Part shown: positions 32,744 to 41,521 of the stretch, in pieces
Layout of the letters: every line of letters starts with the position of its first letter
How positions within the stretch are numbered: position 1 is the stretch's first letter
Assembly (NCBI RefSeq): GCF_947500695.1
Contig: NZ_CANMSS010000017.1
Location: 1 to 50,677, forward strand
From: an uncultured Pseudoteredinibacter sp.
Lineage (GTDB): Bacteria > Pseudomonadota > Gammaproteobacteria > Pseudomonadales > Cellvibrionaceae
DNA: 50,677 nucleotides
Direction of reading: 5' to 3'
Made by a program: the position numbers and the translations under genes
The notes under the pieces: generated by a model
What the model was told of the DNA's origin: nothing
Seen by the model: the letters and a program-made list of their open reading frames with translations, nothing else
Databases searched by the model: none

Positions 32744-33355
32744 ATGGCGCGATTTTTGTTGATCTGCAGTGTATTGGTATTGGCGTCCTGCTCAGGTCTA
32801 TCCCAAGAAGAATGTATGAATGCGGATTGGGAGGCCATTGGCTTTGAAGATGGGGTGGTCGGTAAGGGTTTAGAGAAAGTGGGTGACTATCGAGAAGATT
32901 GCGCCAAACATGCGATCAAGGTAGATCTAGAGCGTTATAAATACGGCCGAAACATCGGTTTGAAAGATTTTTGCCAACCTGCTTCAGCGTTCCAAGCGGG
33001 CCGAAGAGGTTATATATATAAAGGGGTTTGTCCTGCTGATCTAGAGCCGGCTTTTGTAGGCCCTTATGAAGAAGGCCGTATCGTATTTCGGGCTGAGCAG
33101 CGATTTAATCGTGCTGAATCCGAGCTCAATGGTGCGGAAAACAGCATTGATCGTATTGAGCGAGATATTCGCAATCGCGAGCAAGAGTTATTGGATGACA
33201 AGACAGCTGCAGATAGACGCCGTCAGTTATATAACCAAATCGAAGACTTAAAGCGCGATTTGTACCGAGAAAAGGAAAAAATTCGTGATTTACACGAAGA
33301 GGTCTATCAAGCTCGCCGTGAGTTTGAGGACGCTCAGGCGCAATATGGTAGATAG
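32744..33355 (+). CDS. DUF2799 lipoprotein with C-terminal coiled coil
   Basis: 203 residues. Signal peptide with lipobox VLASC (Cys16). DUF2799 is recognised from CMNADWEAIGFEDGVVG, YKYGRNIGLKDFCQPASAF and GRRGYIYKGVCP. The last ~75 residues are a charged Arg/Glu-rich coiled coil (from about FRAEQRFNRAESELNG). An outer-membrane or inner-membrane anchored, periplasm-facing protein is expected. No function is known for the family. ATG start with AAGGA. It is convergent with the HU-like gene over a bidirectional terminator. Confidence 0.85.
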   Translation: MARFLLICSVLVLASCSGLSQEECMNADWEAIGFEDGVVGKGLEKVGDYREDCAKHAIKVDLERYKYGRNIGLKDFCQPASAFQAGRRGYIYKGVCPADLEPAFVGPYEEGRIVFRAEQRFNRAESELNGAENSIDRIERDIRNREQELLDDKTAADRRRQLYNQIEDLKRDLYREKEKIRDLHEEVYQARREFEDAQAQYGR

Positions 33356-33411
33356 TTTGGCTGGTAGCTAGATGAGCTAGGGTTGCATTGAGCAACGAGT
33401 TACTAAGACAT

Positions 33412-33439
33412 AAAAAAACCGGCTTAGGCCGGTTTTTTT
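33412..33439. terminator. Bidirectional terminator
   Basis: AAAAAAACCGGC, loop TTAG, GCCGGTTTTTTT: a perfect 12-bp stem whose A/T ends provide T-runs on both strands. It serves the DUF2799 gene and the convergent HU-like gene. Confidence 0.95.
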
Positions 33440-33462
33440 ATTCTAGCTGTAAAGCAGGTAGC

Positions 33463-33843
33463 TTATTCAGCCATCTCTTTTAGCTTCTTCAATGGGCGAA
33501 CTTTCACCTGGATTGAAGCTGGCTTAGCTTTAAACATGGTTTCTTCACCAGTGAATGGGTTGATACCCTTGCGAGCTTTCTTAGCTGGCTTTTTCACAGT
33601 GGTGATTTTCATCAGGCCTGGCAGAACGAATTCGCCACAGGCGCGCTTTTTGATGTGACCTTCGATTACTGCTGATAGCTCTTCCAGTACAGCGGATACC
33701 TGTTTTTTGCTCAGTTCAGTATTTTCGGCGATTTGAGTAAGGATTTGAGTCTTGTTGTAGCGTTCCTTCACCGCTTTAATTTTACGCTCTGGCGCAGCAG
33801 CTTTTTTAGCTGGAGCCTTTTTAGCAGGTTTGCGAGCAGCCAT
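33463..33843 (-). CDS. HU/IHF-family DNA-binding protein with Lys/Ala-rich N-terminal tail
   Basis: 126 residues, longer than the ~90 of HU. The first ~25 residues are histone-H1-like (AARKPAKKAPAKKAAAPERK). The HU/IHF fold follows: TQILTQIAENTELSKKQVSAVLEELS, then the beta-arm region MKITTVKKPAKKARKGINPFTGEE. The body binds DNA non-specifically and bends it; the basic tail should add charge neutralisation. Similar extended HU-like proteins are known in pseudomonads and relatives. ATG start with AAGGAA. Its 502-nt upstream gap carries paired TATATA repeats. Confidence 0.88.
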   Translation of the reverse strand: MAARKPAKKAPAKKAAAPERKIKAVKERYNKTQILTQIAENTELSKKQVSAVLEELSAVIEGHIKKRACGEFVLPGLMKITTVKKPAKKARKGINPFTGEETMFKAKPASIQVKVRPLKKLKEMAE

Positions 33844-33927
33844 AATCCGTTCCTTTATAATATTTGGGTATCTTATTTATCATTTAGGCCTTGTTGGATT
33901 CTAAGCAGGTCTCAGAGAGCCAAAAAA

Positions 33928-33979
33928 GCCTATATATACAGTCTTTAATGTACCGCCTAAGCGGTTGAGCCTATATATA
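33928..33979. repeat. Paired GCCTATATATA repeats around a palindrome, HU-like promoter region
   Basis: GCCTATATATA occurs at 33928-33938 and 33969-33979, 41 bp apart. The palindrome ACCGC-CTAA-GCGGT lies between them at 33952-33965. The set is ~85 nt upstream of the HU-like start codon and may hold its promoter and operator. Confidence 0.6.
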
Positions 33980-34127
33980 TAGTATTCAAACGGCCCTAGC
34001 AACCATAAATGTGCTTAAAACCCCATTTATTTGATATTAAGCGGTATCTGCATCCGCTCTTGCTCGCTAGTCTTAACCTAGAGTGAATAACTGGCCGACT
34101 AGGGCCGAAATCCTTTGGCTGCCCCAG

Positions 34128-34231
34128 CCGCTCAAAAAGCCACCGCTGAATTGGCTTTTAAGGGCAAATCAGCCCATTTGGGTGTTTGTCAGCGCGTTAT
34201 GCTGGGGTATAATTGCCGGCTTTTTGAGCGG
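34128..34231. repeat. 14-bp inverted repeat flanking the fmdB-aspS promoter
   Basis: CCGCTCAAAAAGCC (34128-34141) is the exact complement of GGCTTTTTGAGCGG (34218-34231). The second arm sits just at the expected transcription start, so the arms bracket the promoter. Confidence 0.75.
34186..34213 (+). promoter_or_regulatory. Sigma-70 promoter for fmdB-aspS
   Basis: TTGTCA at 34186-34191 and a consensus TATAAT at 34208-34213, with a 16-bp spacer. It is the best promoter match noticed in this gap, about 130 nt before the fmdB start codon. Confidence 0.75.
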
Positions 34232-34345
34232 GGCAGACTAAACTGAGCCCGGCCATTTGTATGTGCCAGAACAAGGCGCAGCAAAAAGCACCAGCAAGTA
34301 GTTATTGTTAGAGGAAGTTGGCCGTTTGGCCGATGAAAGAGATTT

Positions 34346-34579
34346 ATGCCGATTTATGAGTATCAGTGCCAGGAATGTGGGCACCAAATGGAAGCTCTGC
34401 AAAAACTCAGCGATGAGCCCTTAAAAGACTGTCCAGCCTGTCAGCAGCCCCAGTTGCAAAAGCAAATATCCGCAGCTGGCTTTCGCCTAAAAGGCAGTGG
34501 TTGGTACGAGACTGACTTTAAATCTGGCAAAAAGAAGAACCTGGCTGGCGACAATGCCCAAGCATCTGGTTCTGATTAA
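34346..34579 (+). CDS. FmdB family zinc-ribbon protein
   Basis: 77 residues. The N-terminal MPIYEYQCQECGHQMEALQKLSD and CPACQQPQL form the CxxC...CxxC zinc ribbon of the FmdB family; the tail is low complexity, Gly/Ser/Lys-rich. FmdB-type proteins commonly precede aspS in gammaproteobacteria. Their job is unknown, although the name comes from a regulator in methylotrophs. It lies 68 nt before aspS and shares the promoter at 34186-34213. Confidence 0.9.
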   Translation: MPIYEYQCQECGHQMEALQKLSDEPLKDCPACQQPQLQKQISAAGFRLKGSGWYETDFKSGKKKNLAGDNAQASGSD

Positions 34580-34647
34580 AGGCTGCAAAGCCGAGACGTT
34601 CACAGCAATTTAACCTAGGCCAAAAGCCGAACTTACAGGAAAGCAAC

Positions 34648-36426
34648 ATGCGTTCTATTTACGGAGGCATTCTAAACGCCTCACACATTGATCAAGAAGT
34701 AACCTTGTGTGGCTGGGTCGATACCCGCCGTGATCATGGTGGCGTTATCTTTATCGATCTGCGTGATCGTGAGGGTATTGTACAGGTGGTATTTGACCCT
34801 GATGGCCAGGATGATTTCAGCCGTGCAGAGCGTGTGCGTAGTGAGTTTGTACTGCAGGTAAAAGGTAAGGTCCGTGCCCGCAGCCCAGAAACAGTAAACA
34901 GCAATATGGCTACCGGTGAGATTGAAGTCTACGGTACCGAGTTGGAAATCCTGAACGAATCTGCGCCAGTACCATTCCAGATGGATGAGTACACCAATGT
35001 GGGTGAAGATGTTCGTTTAAAGTATCGCTACTTGGATTTGCGCCGTGATGAGATGCAAAACAATCTTCGTTTGCGCTCAAAGGTAACTAACGCCATCCGT
35101 AACTACCTTGATGATAATGGCTTTTTAGATATCGAGACGCCGATTCTAACTCGCGCCACACCAGAAGGTGCGCGTGACTACTTGGTGCCTTCACGTACTC
35201 ATGACGGTAAATTTTTCGCATTACCGCAATCGCCACAGCTATTTAAACAGCTGCTGATGGTTTCGGGTTTTGATCGCTATTATCAGATTGCTAAATGTTT
35301 CCGTGATGAAGATTTGCGTGCCGATCGTCAGCCTGAATTTACTCAGATCGATTTGGAAACCTCTTTTATGAGCGAAGAGGAAATTATGTCGGTAACTGAA
35401 GGCATGATTCGCAAGTTGTTCCAAGATGTTCAAGGCGTTGATCTAGGTGAATTCCCACGTATGCCATTTGCTGAAGCAATGGAAAAGTACGGTTCAGATA
35501 AGCCAGACCTACGTCTTCCGCAGCAACTTGTTGAAATCAAAGATCTGCTTAAGGATATTGAGTTTAAAGTTTTCGCTGGCCCTGCTAATGACCCGGCTTG
35601 TCGCGTAACCGCATTGAAAGTGGATGGTGGCGCTCAGCTATCTCGTAAGCAAATTGATGAGTACACCAAATTTGTTGGTATCTACGGTGCGAAAGGTCTG
35701 GCCTGGATCAAAGTTAACGAGATCGAAAAAGGCATAGAAGGTCTGCAGTCGCCAATCATTAAATTCTTGGGCGACGAAGTGACCATGAATGTCATGGAGC
35801 GTACCGGCGCGAAGAATGGCGATATCGTATTCTTCGGTGCTGATAAAGCGAAGGTAGTTAGTGAAGCTTTAGGTGCATTGCGTTGCAAGTTGGGTGAAGA
35901 CTTGGATCTATATACCAGCGAGTGGGCGCCGCTTTGGGTTGTTGATTTTCCAATGTTCGAAGAGATCGAAGGTGGTTGGACAGCCTTGCACCACCCATTT
36001 ACTGCGCCTTCCTGCGGTCCAGAAGAGCTAAAAGCTAACCCAGGTGCAGCGTTGTCGCAAGCTTACGATATGGTATTGAACGGTACTGAGCTAGGTGGTG
36101 GTTCGGTTCGTATTCACCAGCAAGATATGCAGCAGACCGTGTTTGAAATCTTAGGTATTGAAAGCGAAGAGCAAGAAGAGAAATTTGGTTTCTTGTTGGA
36201 TGCCTTGAAGTACGGTGCGCCTCCGCATGGTGGTTTGGCTTTTGGTTTAGATCGCTTAATTATGTTGATGACTGGTTCTGCCTCTATCCGTGACGTGATT
36301 GCCTTCCCGAAAACTCAGACTGCAGCTTGTGTTATGACTGACGCCCCAGGTGCGGTAAATACCCTTCAGTTGAATGAGCTTAACATCAAGCTGAAGTTAA
36401 AAGAGAAGCCTGAAAGCGCAGAGTAA
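34648..36426 (+). CDS. aspS: Aspartyl-tRNA synthetase
   Basis: 592 residues, the usual bacterial size. The N-terminal anticodon-binding OB fold runs from CGWVDTRRDHGGVIFIDLRD. The class II core has motif 2 FRDEDLRADRQPEFTQIDLE and motif 3 GGLAFGLDRLIMLMTG, with the bacterial GAD insertion between (~290-420). It charges tRNA-Asp. ATG start with AGGAAAG. Its terminator follows at 36447. Confidence 0.98.
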   Translation: MRSIYGGILNASHIDQEVTLCGWVDTRRDHGGVIFIDLRDREGIVQVVFDPDGQDDFSRAERVRSEFVLQVKGKVRARSPETVNSNMATGEIEVYGTELEILNESAPVPFQMDEYTNVGEDVRLKYRYLDLRRDEMQNNLRLRSKVTNAIRNYLDDNGFLDIETPILTRATPEGARDYLVPSRTHDGKFFALPQSPQLFKQLLMVSGFDRYYQIAKCFRDEDLRADRQPEFTQIDLETSFMSEEEIMSVTEGMIRKLFQDVQGVDLGEFPRMPFAEAMEKYGSDKPDLRLPQQLVEIKDLLKDIEFKVFAGPANDPACRVTALKVDGGAQLSRKQIDEYTKFVGIYGAKGLAWIKVNEIEKGIEGLQSPIIKFLGDEVTMNVMERTGAKNGDIVFFGADKAKVVSEALGALRCKLGEDLDLYTSEWAPLWVVDFPMFEEIEGGWTALHHPFTAPSCGPEELKANPGAALSQAYDMVLNGTELGGGSVRIHQQDMQQTVFEILGIESEEQEEKFGFLLDALKYGAPPHGGLAFGLDRLIMLMTGSASIRDVIAFPKTQTAACVMTDAPGAVNTLQLNELNIKLKLKEKPESAE

Positions 36427-36446
36427 GACTCGGCGACTTCACAAAG

Positions 36447-36475
36447 GCCCCGTGTGTCTGCGCGGGGCTTTTTTT
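36447..36475 (+). terminator. Rho-independent terminator after aspS
   Basis: GCCCCGTG pairs with CGCGGGGC (one G-T pair) around a 6-nt loop, followed by seven T. It lies 20 nt beyond the aspS stop. Confidence 0.93.
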
Positions 36476-36724
36476 ATGCCAGTTCCAATCAATTTTGAAA
36501 TCGTCACCTGGTTTGAAAGCTATTTTCCGCTAAAAGATAGTTTAGAGAAAAATGTTTTTAAGACCGAAAGCGCTAAGTTGACGATGGATCCCCCGATTAA
36601 AGCCTTACTAGCTATGGATAAACTTCAAAAGACGATGGCGCTTATTACAATGCTGGAAGGTCTTAATGACGTATGCAGCGCCAACCCAAATACTGACTTT
36701 CAAAAGATTATTTTAGCGCTTTGA
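36476..36724 (+). CDS. Hypothetical small protein, doubtful
   Basis: 82 residues from the ATG at 36476; an in-frame upstream ATG would lie inside the aspS terminator. The start codon follows the terminator T-run directly, with no ribosome-binding site, so it would need another promoter or read-through. The translation (TWFESYFPLKDSLEKN..., MDKLQKTMALITMLEGL) looks protein-like with amphipathic helices, but has no motif I recognise. It may be a remnant or a spurious ORF. Confidence 0.3.
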   Translation: MPVPINFEIVTWFESYFPLKDSLEKNVFKTESAKLTMDPPIKALLAMDKLQKTMALITMLEGLNDVCSANPNTDFQKIILAL

Positions 36725-36892
36725 AGTAATTACCCTTTGTCTTATCGAGCGATCGCGAGTAAACACAATGGTTTGCGTTCTTGCTATTGCCTAATCACTA
36801 ATTTCTTCCATTAAAAACGCTCGCTGCAAGCTAGCTTAGATTTAAATTCACCTATACTCAAAAATATCATGGGTTTCATATGGGTGAATTGA

Positions 36893-39800
36893 ATGAAGCT
36901 ATTCCTGCTACGGCTTTTCTGTAGTTGGTTTTTGGTTGCTGAGGTGAGCCGAGCTGGGGATATATTTGATTTAGGTGACAGGCATTTTCAGAGCGTGTCT
37001 CTTAATGGCGCTCGTTCCTCTGTTATTACTTCGATAGCCCAAGGTCCTGATGGTCTAATTTGGAAAGGCAGTCAATGGGGATTGTTTTATTTCGATGGGT
37101 ATAACTATCTTCGGCCAGAGGGCTATAAACAACGGTTCAAATCCTACAATCGCCAATATATAAAAAGAATCTGGTTTTCGAAGGCGGGCGATCTATTTGC
37201 CGGAACGGCAGCAGCAGGCCTTATCTATTGGGATATTTCGAGCAATGAATGGCTTGCTTTCAATATCGAGGAGGCTTCATTGCCGAAAGCGTGCAGTGGG
37301 CGAATATCGGCTTTTGCTGATTCATCGGCTGGCGCTGTTTGGGTGGGTACAGATAGTGGTCTGTGCTTATTTGACCCAAAATCCAGAACTTTCACCGCAG
37401 TAAAGCTTGCTTTGCTTCCTCAGCGATTTTTTAGGTCACTCTGGCTAGAGGGCGATAGACTTTGGTTTGGCACTCAGAATGAGTTTGGGTTTATACCTGA
37501 AAAGGAATTGATTGAGGCGCTTAAAAGTAACGCTGACTCTCCGGGTATAGAGCTACTAATTGATGATATTTCTGTTTCTTCAATCCGTTCTGATAGCGAT
37601 GGTGTAATTTGCGTTAGCAGTGAAAACACAGCAGTATATGGAGTGTACCCTGATGGCCAGGTAAAGCCCCTAGTGGGTAGCTTAGCAACGGCTGAGTTGG
37701 CAGTAACAGAAGATGAATTATGGTTGGCTAGTTATTCAAAGGGGTTGCAAGTATATGACAGGAGGACTGCTGAGTTTATTGAAAGTTTCCGTCACGATAG
37801 CAATGTTGCATCAACGCTAGATAATGATGAGCTCGAATCAATTCTTTATGATCAGTCGGGCATTTTGTGGGTTGGTACACGAGGGCATGGTTTCAATACT
37901 ATTGTTCCCAGTCAGAATTCCTTTCGTTTATTGTTTCCTTCTCCAGAGAAGGCTAACAGTTTAAGTGTTGCCAATATTCACATTGTAAAAGTTATGGCTG
38001 ATGGGGAGGTATGGTTTGGCTCGACAAGTAATGGTGTCGACGTCTTTGATCAAACAAAGGGATTAATCCGATCGTATCGGCACCAAGCTGGTGTGAAGGG
38101 TGCATTGCAGGGGCCTCATATTTTATCCATAGATCAGGAGGCTGACGGTACCATTTGGTTAGCCAGTCAATCCAATGGTGTTTTTCGTTATCTAAAAGGC
38201 AGCGATAGCTTTGAACATTACTTTGAACAAGATGGGGTATTAGGTGGTAGGTTGAGACATGTTTTTTTCCGTTCAAATGGCGATGTGCTAGTCGCTGGTG
38301 AGCGTGGAGTGGTGGTAAAGAAACAAGGGAGTGAAAGTTTTACGCCTCTTATGATGGAAGAAGAAAACTCTCCCTTACGGTATTCAATTCTGAATATCTA
38401 TGAGCGTCAAAATGGCGATGTTTGGTTAAACGGCATGGACCGCCAATACTTTCTTTCGGCAAACTCCTCAAAAGCTAAGCAACTTTCACTAAGTTTGCTT
38501 GATGGCTCGCCCCTACCGCAAGGCTCAACGCTTGGTATTCGGGATTCAAAAAGTGGTCAGTTTTATATGTATAAAGGTGGCAAATTACTTCGTTTGGCCA
38601 GTGTTGTTGAGGCTGACAGGGCTATATTTGAATTGGTCCTGGATGAATCCTACGGAAAACTAGACCACTTTGAAGATGATCAGGGTGTTTGGTGGGCTTA
38701 CGGGCAGTGGGCAAATACAAATACTTGGGAGCAGGGGCGTTTTGGTGAGGCCGATGGCATGCCAATGACATCTGGCTGGATTTTTTCCTTAGATAAAACT
38801 ACAAAAGATACTTATCTTTATGGCTCGCCATATGGGGTGGTCATGCTCAAGGCGAGTCGCTATAAACGCTGGGTCTATCAGCCGCCAGTGAATATAAGTT
38901 CTTATACTATCGATGGTAAAAGAATTGATGGCAGTACGAAAAAATTTAGCTTTCCGGCGCATTCGAAATCACTGAGCTTTGAATTTAGTGCGTTAGATTA
39001 TTCGTTTCCAAAATCCAACCGATATGCTTATCGGTTGCTGGGCTATGATGAAAACTGGACCGAAGTTGATTATAAAAACCGTCGGGCAACCTATACAAAT
39101 TTAAGTCCGGGGGAATATCAATTTCAGGTAAGGGGAAGTAATCGCCATGGTTTGTGGAGTAACGAACAGGCAGTAATTGCTTTTAAGGTGATGCCCAAGT
39201 GGTATCAAACATGGTGGTTTACACTTCTCGCGCTGCTGTCAATTGTTTGCCTGTTGTTGCTTGTTTATCGTTGGCGGGTTAAACAGTTGCGACGTAAACA
39301 GCAAGAGTTAGAGGGTTTGGTGTCGTATCGAACCCAAGAGTTAGAGGCGTCCTTGAGCGAGCTGCAGTCGACACAGAAAAAGCTTCTGGTTAGCGAAAAG
39401 ATGGCATCGCTTGGTCGTTTGGTGCGTGGTGTGGCTCACGAAATTAATACGCCGCTGGGAGTAATAAAAATGGCTGCTTCTAGCTTAAGAGAGCAAGCAG
39501 AAGTTTTACATTCTAATGCTAGTAACTCCATTCAACAGCAAACAGGCAAGCCCTTGGCCACCAGTTTTGAAATGATCGGGAAAAACATAGATCGCATTGC
39601 TGGTTTGGTGAGCACATTTAAAGAATTGGCTCCGGATGAAAATGTATCAGTGATTAAGAAGTTTGAGTTGGATGCTTTAATTGATAGTTCTTTGCGAAGC
39701 CTAGATGAGCGCCTACAAGGGGTGCATTGTCGTACTTCTGGAGAGTCCGGGCTCAATATAGTCTCAAACTCCAATATCGTGCATCAGGTTTTGCAGGAGA

Positions 39801-40162
39801 TCATTGAGAATGCCCTGTGTCATGCTTGGGCCAAAGACTGGGCGGATAGTAATCACTTTGAACAAGCGCAGTTGCATATCTCTTGGGGGGGAGCTGCCAG
39901 TGATGAACATTCAGTCTTCATTTCCGTGGAAGATAATGGCAGGGGCATTTCTGAAGTTGATCGCGCCAAAATCTTTGATCCCTTTTACACGCTTCATGAT
40001 TCGGCTGATACCTCAGGTTTGGGGCTTCATGTCGCCTATCTAAAGGTTAGCCAACAGCTCTTTGGTGAATTACGTTGTGAAAAAGCGCCAAGTGGCGGCT
40101 GTTGCTTCACCATGATTCTTCCTATTGACCCAGAGGCCGCTATCGGGGAAACTACTGGATAA
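36893..40162 (+). CDS. Beta-propeller (reg_prop/Y_Y_Y) sensor histidine kinase
   Basis: 1089 residues. A signal peptide (first ~21) leads into ~600 residues of two-component propeller repeats (GLIWKGSQWGLFYFDG, GAVWVGTDSGLCLFD, GILWVGTRGHGFNTI, GTIWLASQSNGVFRY). A Y_Y_Y domain (~680-765) and one membrane helix (~774-795) follow. The kinase has a coiled coil, phosphoacceptor His849 in RGVAHEINTPLG, and ATP-binding VEDNGRGI (~1012) and TSGLGLHVAYLK. There is no receiver or AraC output domain, so it is not the one-protein hybrid type. No response regulator is adjacent. Ligand unknown, possibly carbohydrate-derived. Confidence 0.92.
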   Translation: MKLFLLRLFCSWFLVAEVSRAGDIFDLGDRHFQSVSLNGARSSVITSIAQGPDGLIWKGSQWGLFYFDGYNYLRPEGYKQRFKSYNRQYIKRIWFSKAGDLFAGTAAAGLIYWDISSNEWLAFNIEEASLPKACSGRISAFADSSAGAVWVGTDSGLCLFDPKSRTFTAVKLALLPQRFFRSLWLEGDRLWFGTQNEFGFIPEKELIEALKSNADSPGIELLIDDISVSSIRSDSDGVICVSSENTAVYGVYPDGQVKPLVGSLATAELAVTEDELWLASYSKGLQVYDRRTAEFIESFRHDSNVASTLDNDELESILYDQSGILWVGTRGHGFNTIVPSQNSFRLLFPSPEKANSLSVANIHIVKVMADGEVWFGSTSNGVDVFDQTKGLIRSYRHQAGVKGALQGPHILSIDQEADGTIWLASQSNGVFRYLKGSDSFEHYFEQDGVLGGRLRHVFFRSNGDVLVAGERGVVVKKQGSESFTPLMMEEENSPLRYSILNIYERQNGDVWLNGMDRQYFLSANSSKAKQLSLSLLDGSPLPQGSTLGIRDSKSGQFYMYKGGKLLRLASVVEADRAIFELVLDESYGKLDHFEDDQGVWWAYGQWANTNTWEQGRFGEADGMPMTSGWIFSLDKTTKDTYLYGSPYGVVMLKASRYKRWVYQPPVNISSYTIDGKRIDGSTKKFSFPAHSKSLSFEFSALDYSFPKSNRYAYRLLGYDENWTEVDYKNRRATYTNLSPGEYQFQVRGSNRHGLWSNEQAVIAFKVMPKWYQTWWFTLLALLSIVCLLLLVYRWRVKQLRRKQQELEGLVSYRTQELEASLSELQSTQKKLLVSEKMASLGRLVRGVAHEINTPLGVIKMAASSLREQAEVLHSNASNSIQQQTGKPLATSFEMIGKNIDRIAGLVSTFKELAPDENVSVIKKFELDALIDSSLRSLDERLQGVHCRTSGESGLNIVSNSNIVHQVLQEIIENALCHAWAKDWADSNHFEQAQLHISWGGAASDEHSVFISVEDNGRGISEVDRAKIFDPFYTLHDSADTSGLGLHVAYLKVSQQLFGELRCEKAPSGGCCFTMILPIDPEAAIGETTG

Positions 40163-40262
40163 ATTAACAGTGTGCTGTTGATGTCTAGATATACAGATGT
40201 ATAGATGACGTATAGACGATATATAGGCTTAAGCACAGGGCACTTCGATAACTCTGGTAGAT

Positions 40263-40793
40263 ATGTCTCGAGCATTGCGAGTGTTGGGTATAGACCCAGG
40301 TTCACTAAAAACCGGTTTTGGTGTCATTGATGTACATGGCAGCCGCAATGCCTATGTATCCTCAGGCGTCATTCGCCTGCCTGCCGATCGCCCCTTACCC
40401 GAGCGTTTAAAGATAATTTTTGACTCTATGTTGGAAGTCATTGATGAATATCGCCCTGCCGAAATTGCGGTGGAGCAGGTTTTTATGTCTAAAAGCGCCG
40501 GTTCTGCTTTGAAGCTGGGGCAGGCGAGGGGGGCTGCGATTGTGGCTGGCACCTTTCGAGATATCCCTATTGCGGAGTACGAAGCTAAGAAGGTCAAGCA
40601 GTCGGTAGTGGGCAGTGGCGCCGCGGATAAACAGCAGATGCAGCAAATGACCAAAACCTTATTAAAATTGTCTGATGTTCCCCAAGAAGATGCGGCTGAC
40701 GCCTTGGCTGTCGCACTTTGTCATATTAACTCTCGCCGGCACTTTTCTCAGCTTGGTGATGCTCGCCAATACCGTCGTGGGCGAGTGGTTTAA
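40263..40793 (+). CDS. ruvC: Holliday junction resolvase
   Basis: 176 residues. The four acidic catalytic residues are in place: Asp11 in GIDPG, Glu in IAVEQVF, and the Asp pair in QEDAADALAVALCH. RuvC cuts Holliday junctions symmetrically within the RuvABC complex. ATG start with a weak ribosome site. It is followed 68 nt later by ruvA. In pseudomonads yebC usually precedes it; here it comes after a sensor-kinase gene. Confidence 0.97.
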   Translation: MSRALRVLGIDPGSLKTGFGVIDVHGSRNAYVSSGVIRLPADRPLPERLKIIFDSMLEVIDEYRPAEIAVEQVFMSKSAGSALKLGQARGAAIVAGTFRDIPIAEYEAKKVKQSVVGSGAADKQQMQQMTKTLLKLSDVPQEDAADALAVALCHINSRRHFSQLGDARQYRRGRVV

Positions 40794-40861
40794 TGGCTGT
40801 TTTGGTGCTGATGCAGGTTCTTAGATATGAAGATGGCGAAATTAACAAGTAAGGAAGATTT

Positions 40862-41494
40862 ATGATTGGTCGCTTAAATGGGCGAATCTTGGAAAAGCAG
40901 CTACCCATCGTGCTGCTTGATGTACAAGGTGTGGCTTACGAGGTACAGGTGCCAATGACCAGTATCTATCGCTTAGGAGCTATTGGTGATGAAGCGATTT
41001 TACATACCCACCTATCGGTAAGTGAAACAGCTCAGCAGTTGTTTGGCTTTGCAGAAAAGAAAGATCGAGAGTTATTCCGTATTCTTATCAAGATCAATGG
41101 CGTGGGCCCTAAAATGGCCCTGGCGATTCTGTCCGGCATGGAGGCAACAGATCTCGTCAATTGCGTAATGAGTGATAACGTGAGTGCCTTGGTAAAAGTA
41201 CCTGGGGTGGGTAAAAAAACGGCTGAACGACTGATCATTGAGCTGCGTGATAAATTAAAGGATTGGGAATTGCCCAGCATGCCGCTCGCTGAGCTAGAGG
41301 CTGCCAGTGCGGCAAAGGTTTCAAATGCTGCGCAAGAAGAAGCGGAGAGTGCCTTGGTTGCCTTGGGTTACAAGCCTGCCGATGCCAGCAAAATGGTTAT
41401 GGCGACCAGTAAGCAATTTGCTGAAGAAATTAACGGCGCTGAAGATCTCATCCGTTTAGCATTAAAGCGTACTTTGAATTTACCCGCGGCTTAG
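40862..41494 (+). CDS. ruvA: Holliday junction branch migration protein RuvA
   Basis: 210 residues. The N-terminal OB fold (MIGRLNGRILEKQLPIVLLDVQGVAYEVQVP), the central helix-hairpin-helix motifs (INGVGPKMALAILSG, VPGVGKKTAERLIIELRDKL) and the C-terminal RuvB-binding domain (AESALVALGYKPADASKMV) are all there. Tetramers of RuvA grip the junction and recruit RuvB. ATG start with AAGGA. It is 27 nt before ruvB. Confidence 0.98.
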   Translation: MIGRLNGRILEKQLPIVLLDVQGVAYEVQVPMTSIYRLGAIGDEAILHTHLSVSETAQQLFGFAEKKDRELFRILIKINGVGPKMALAILSGMEATDLVNCVMSDNVSALVKVPGVGKKTAERLIIELRDKLKDWELPSMPLAELEAASAAKVSNAAQEEAESALVALGYKPADASKMVMATSKQFAEEINGAEDLIRLALKRTLNLPAA

Positions 41495-41521
41495 CCCTCG
41501 GAACTGGTGAACTGAACCCCC

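Noticed and set aside
40175..40235. Short ATA/GTATAGA-like repeats between the sensor kinase and ruvC
   Set aside because: They are degenerate, AT-rich and irregular; no clear unit or palindrome emerges, so I did not call a regulatory site.
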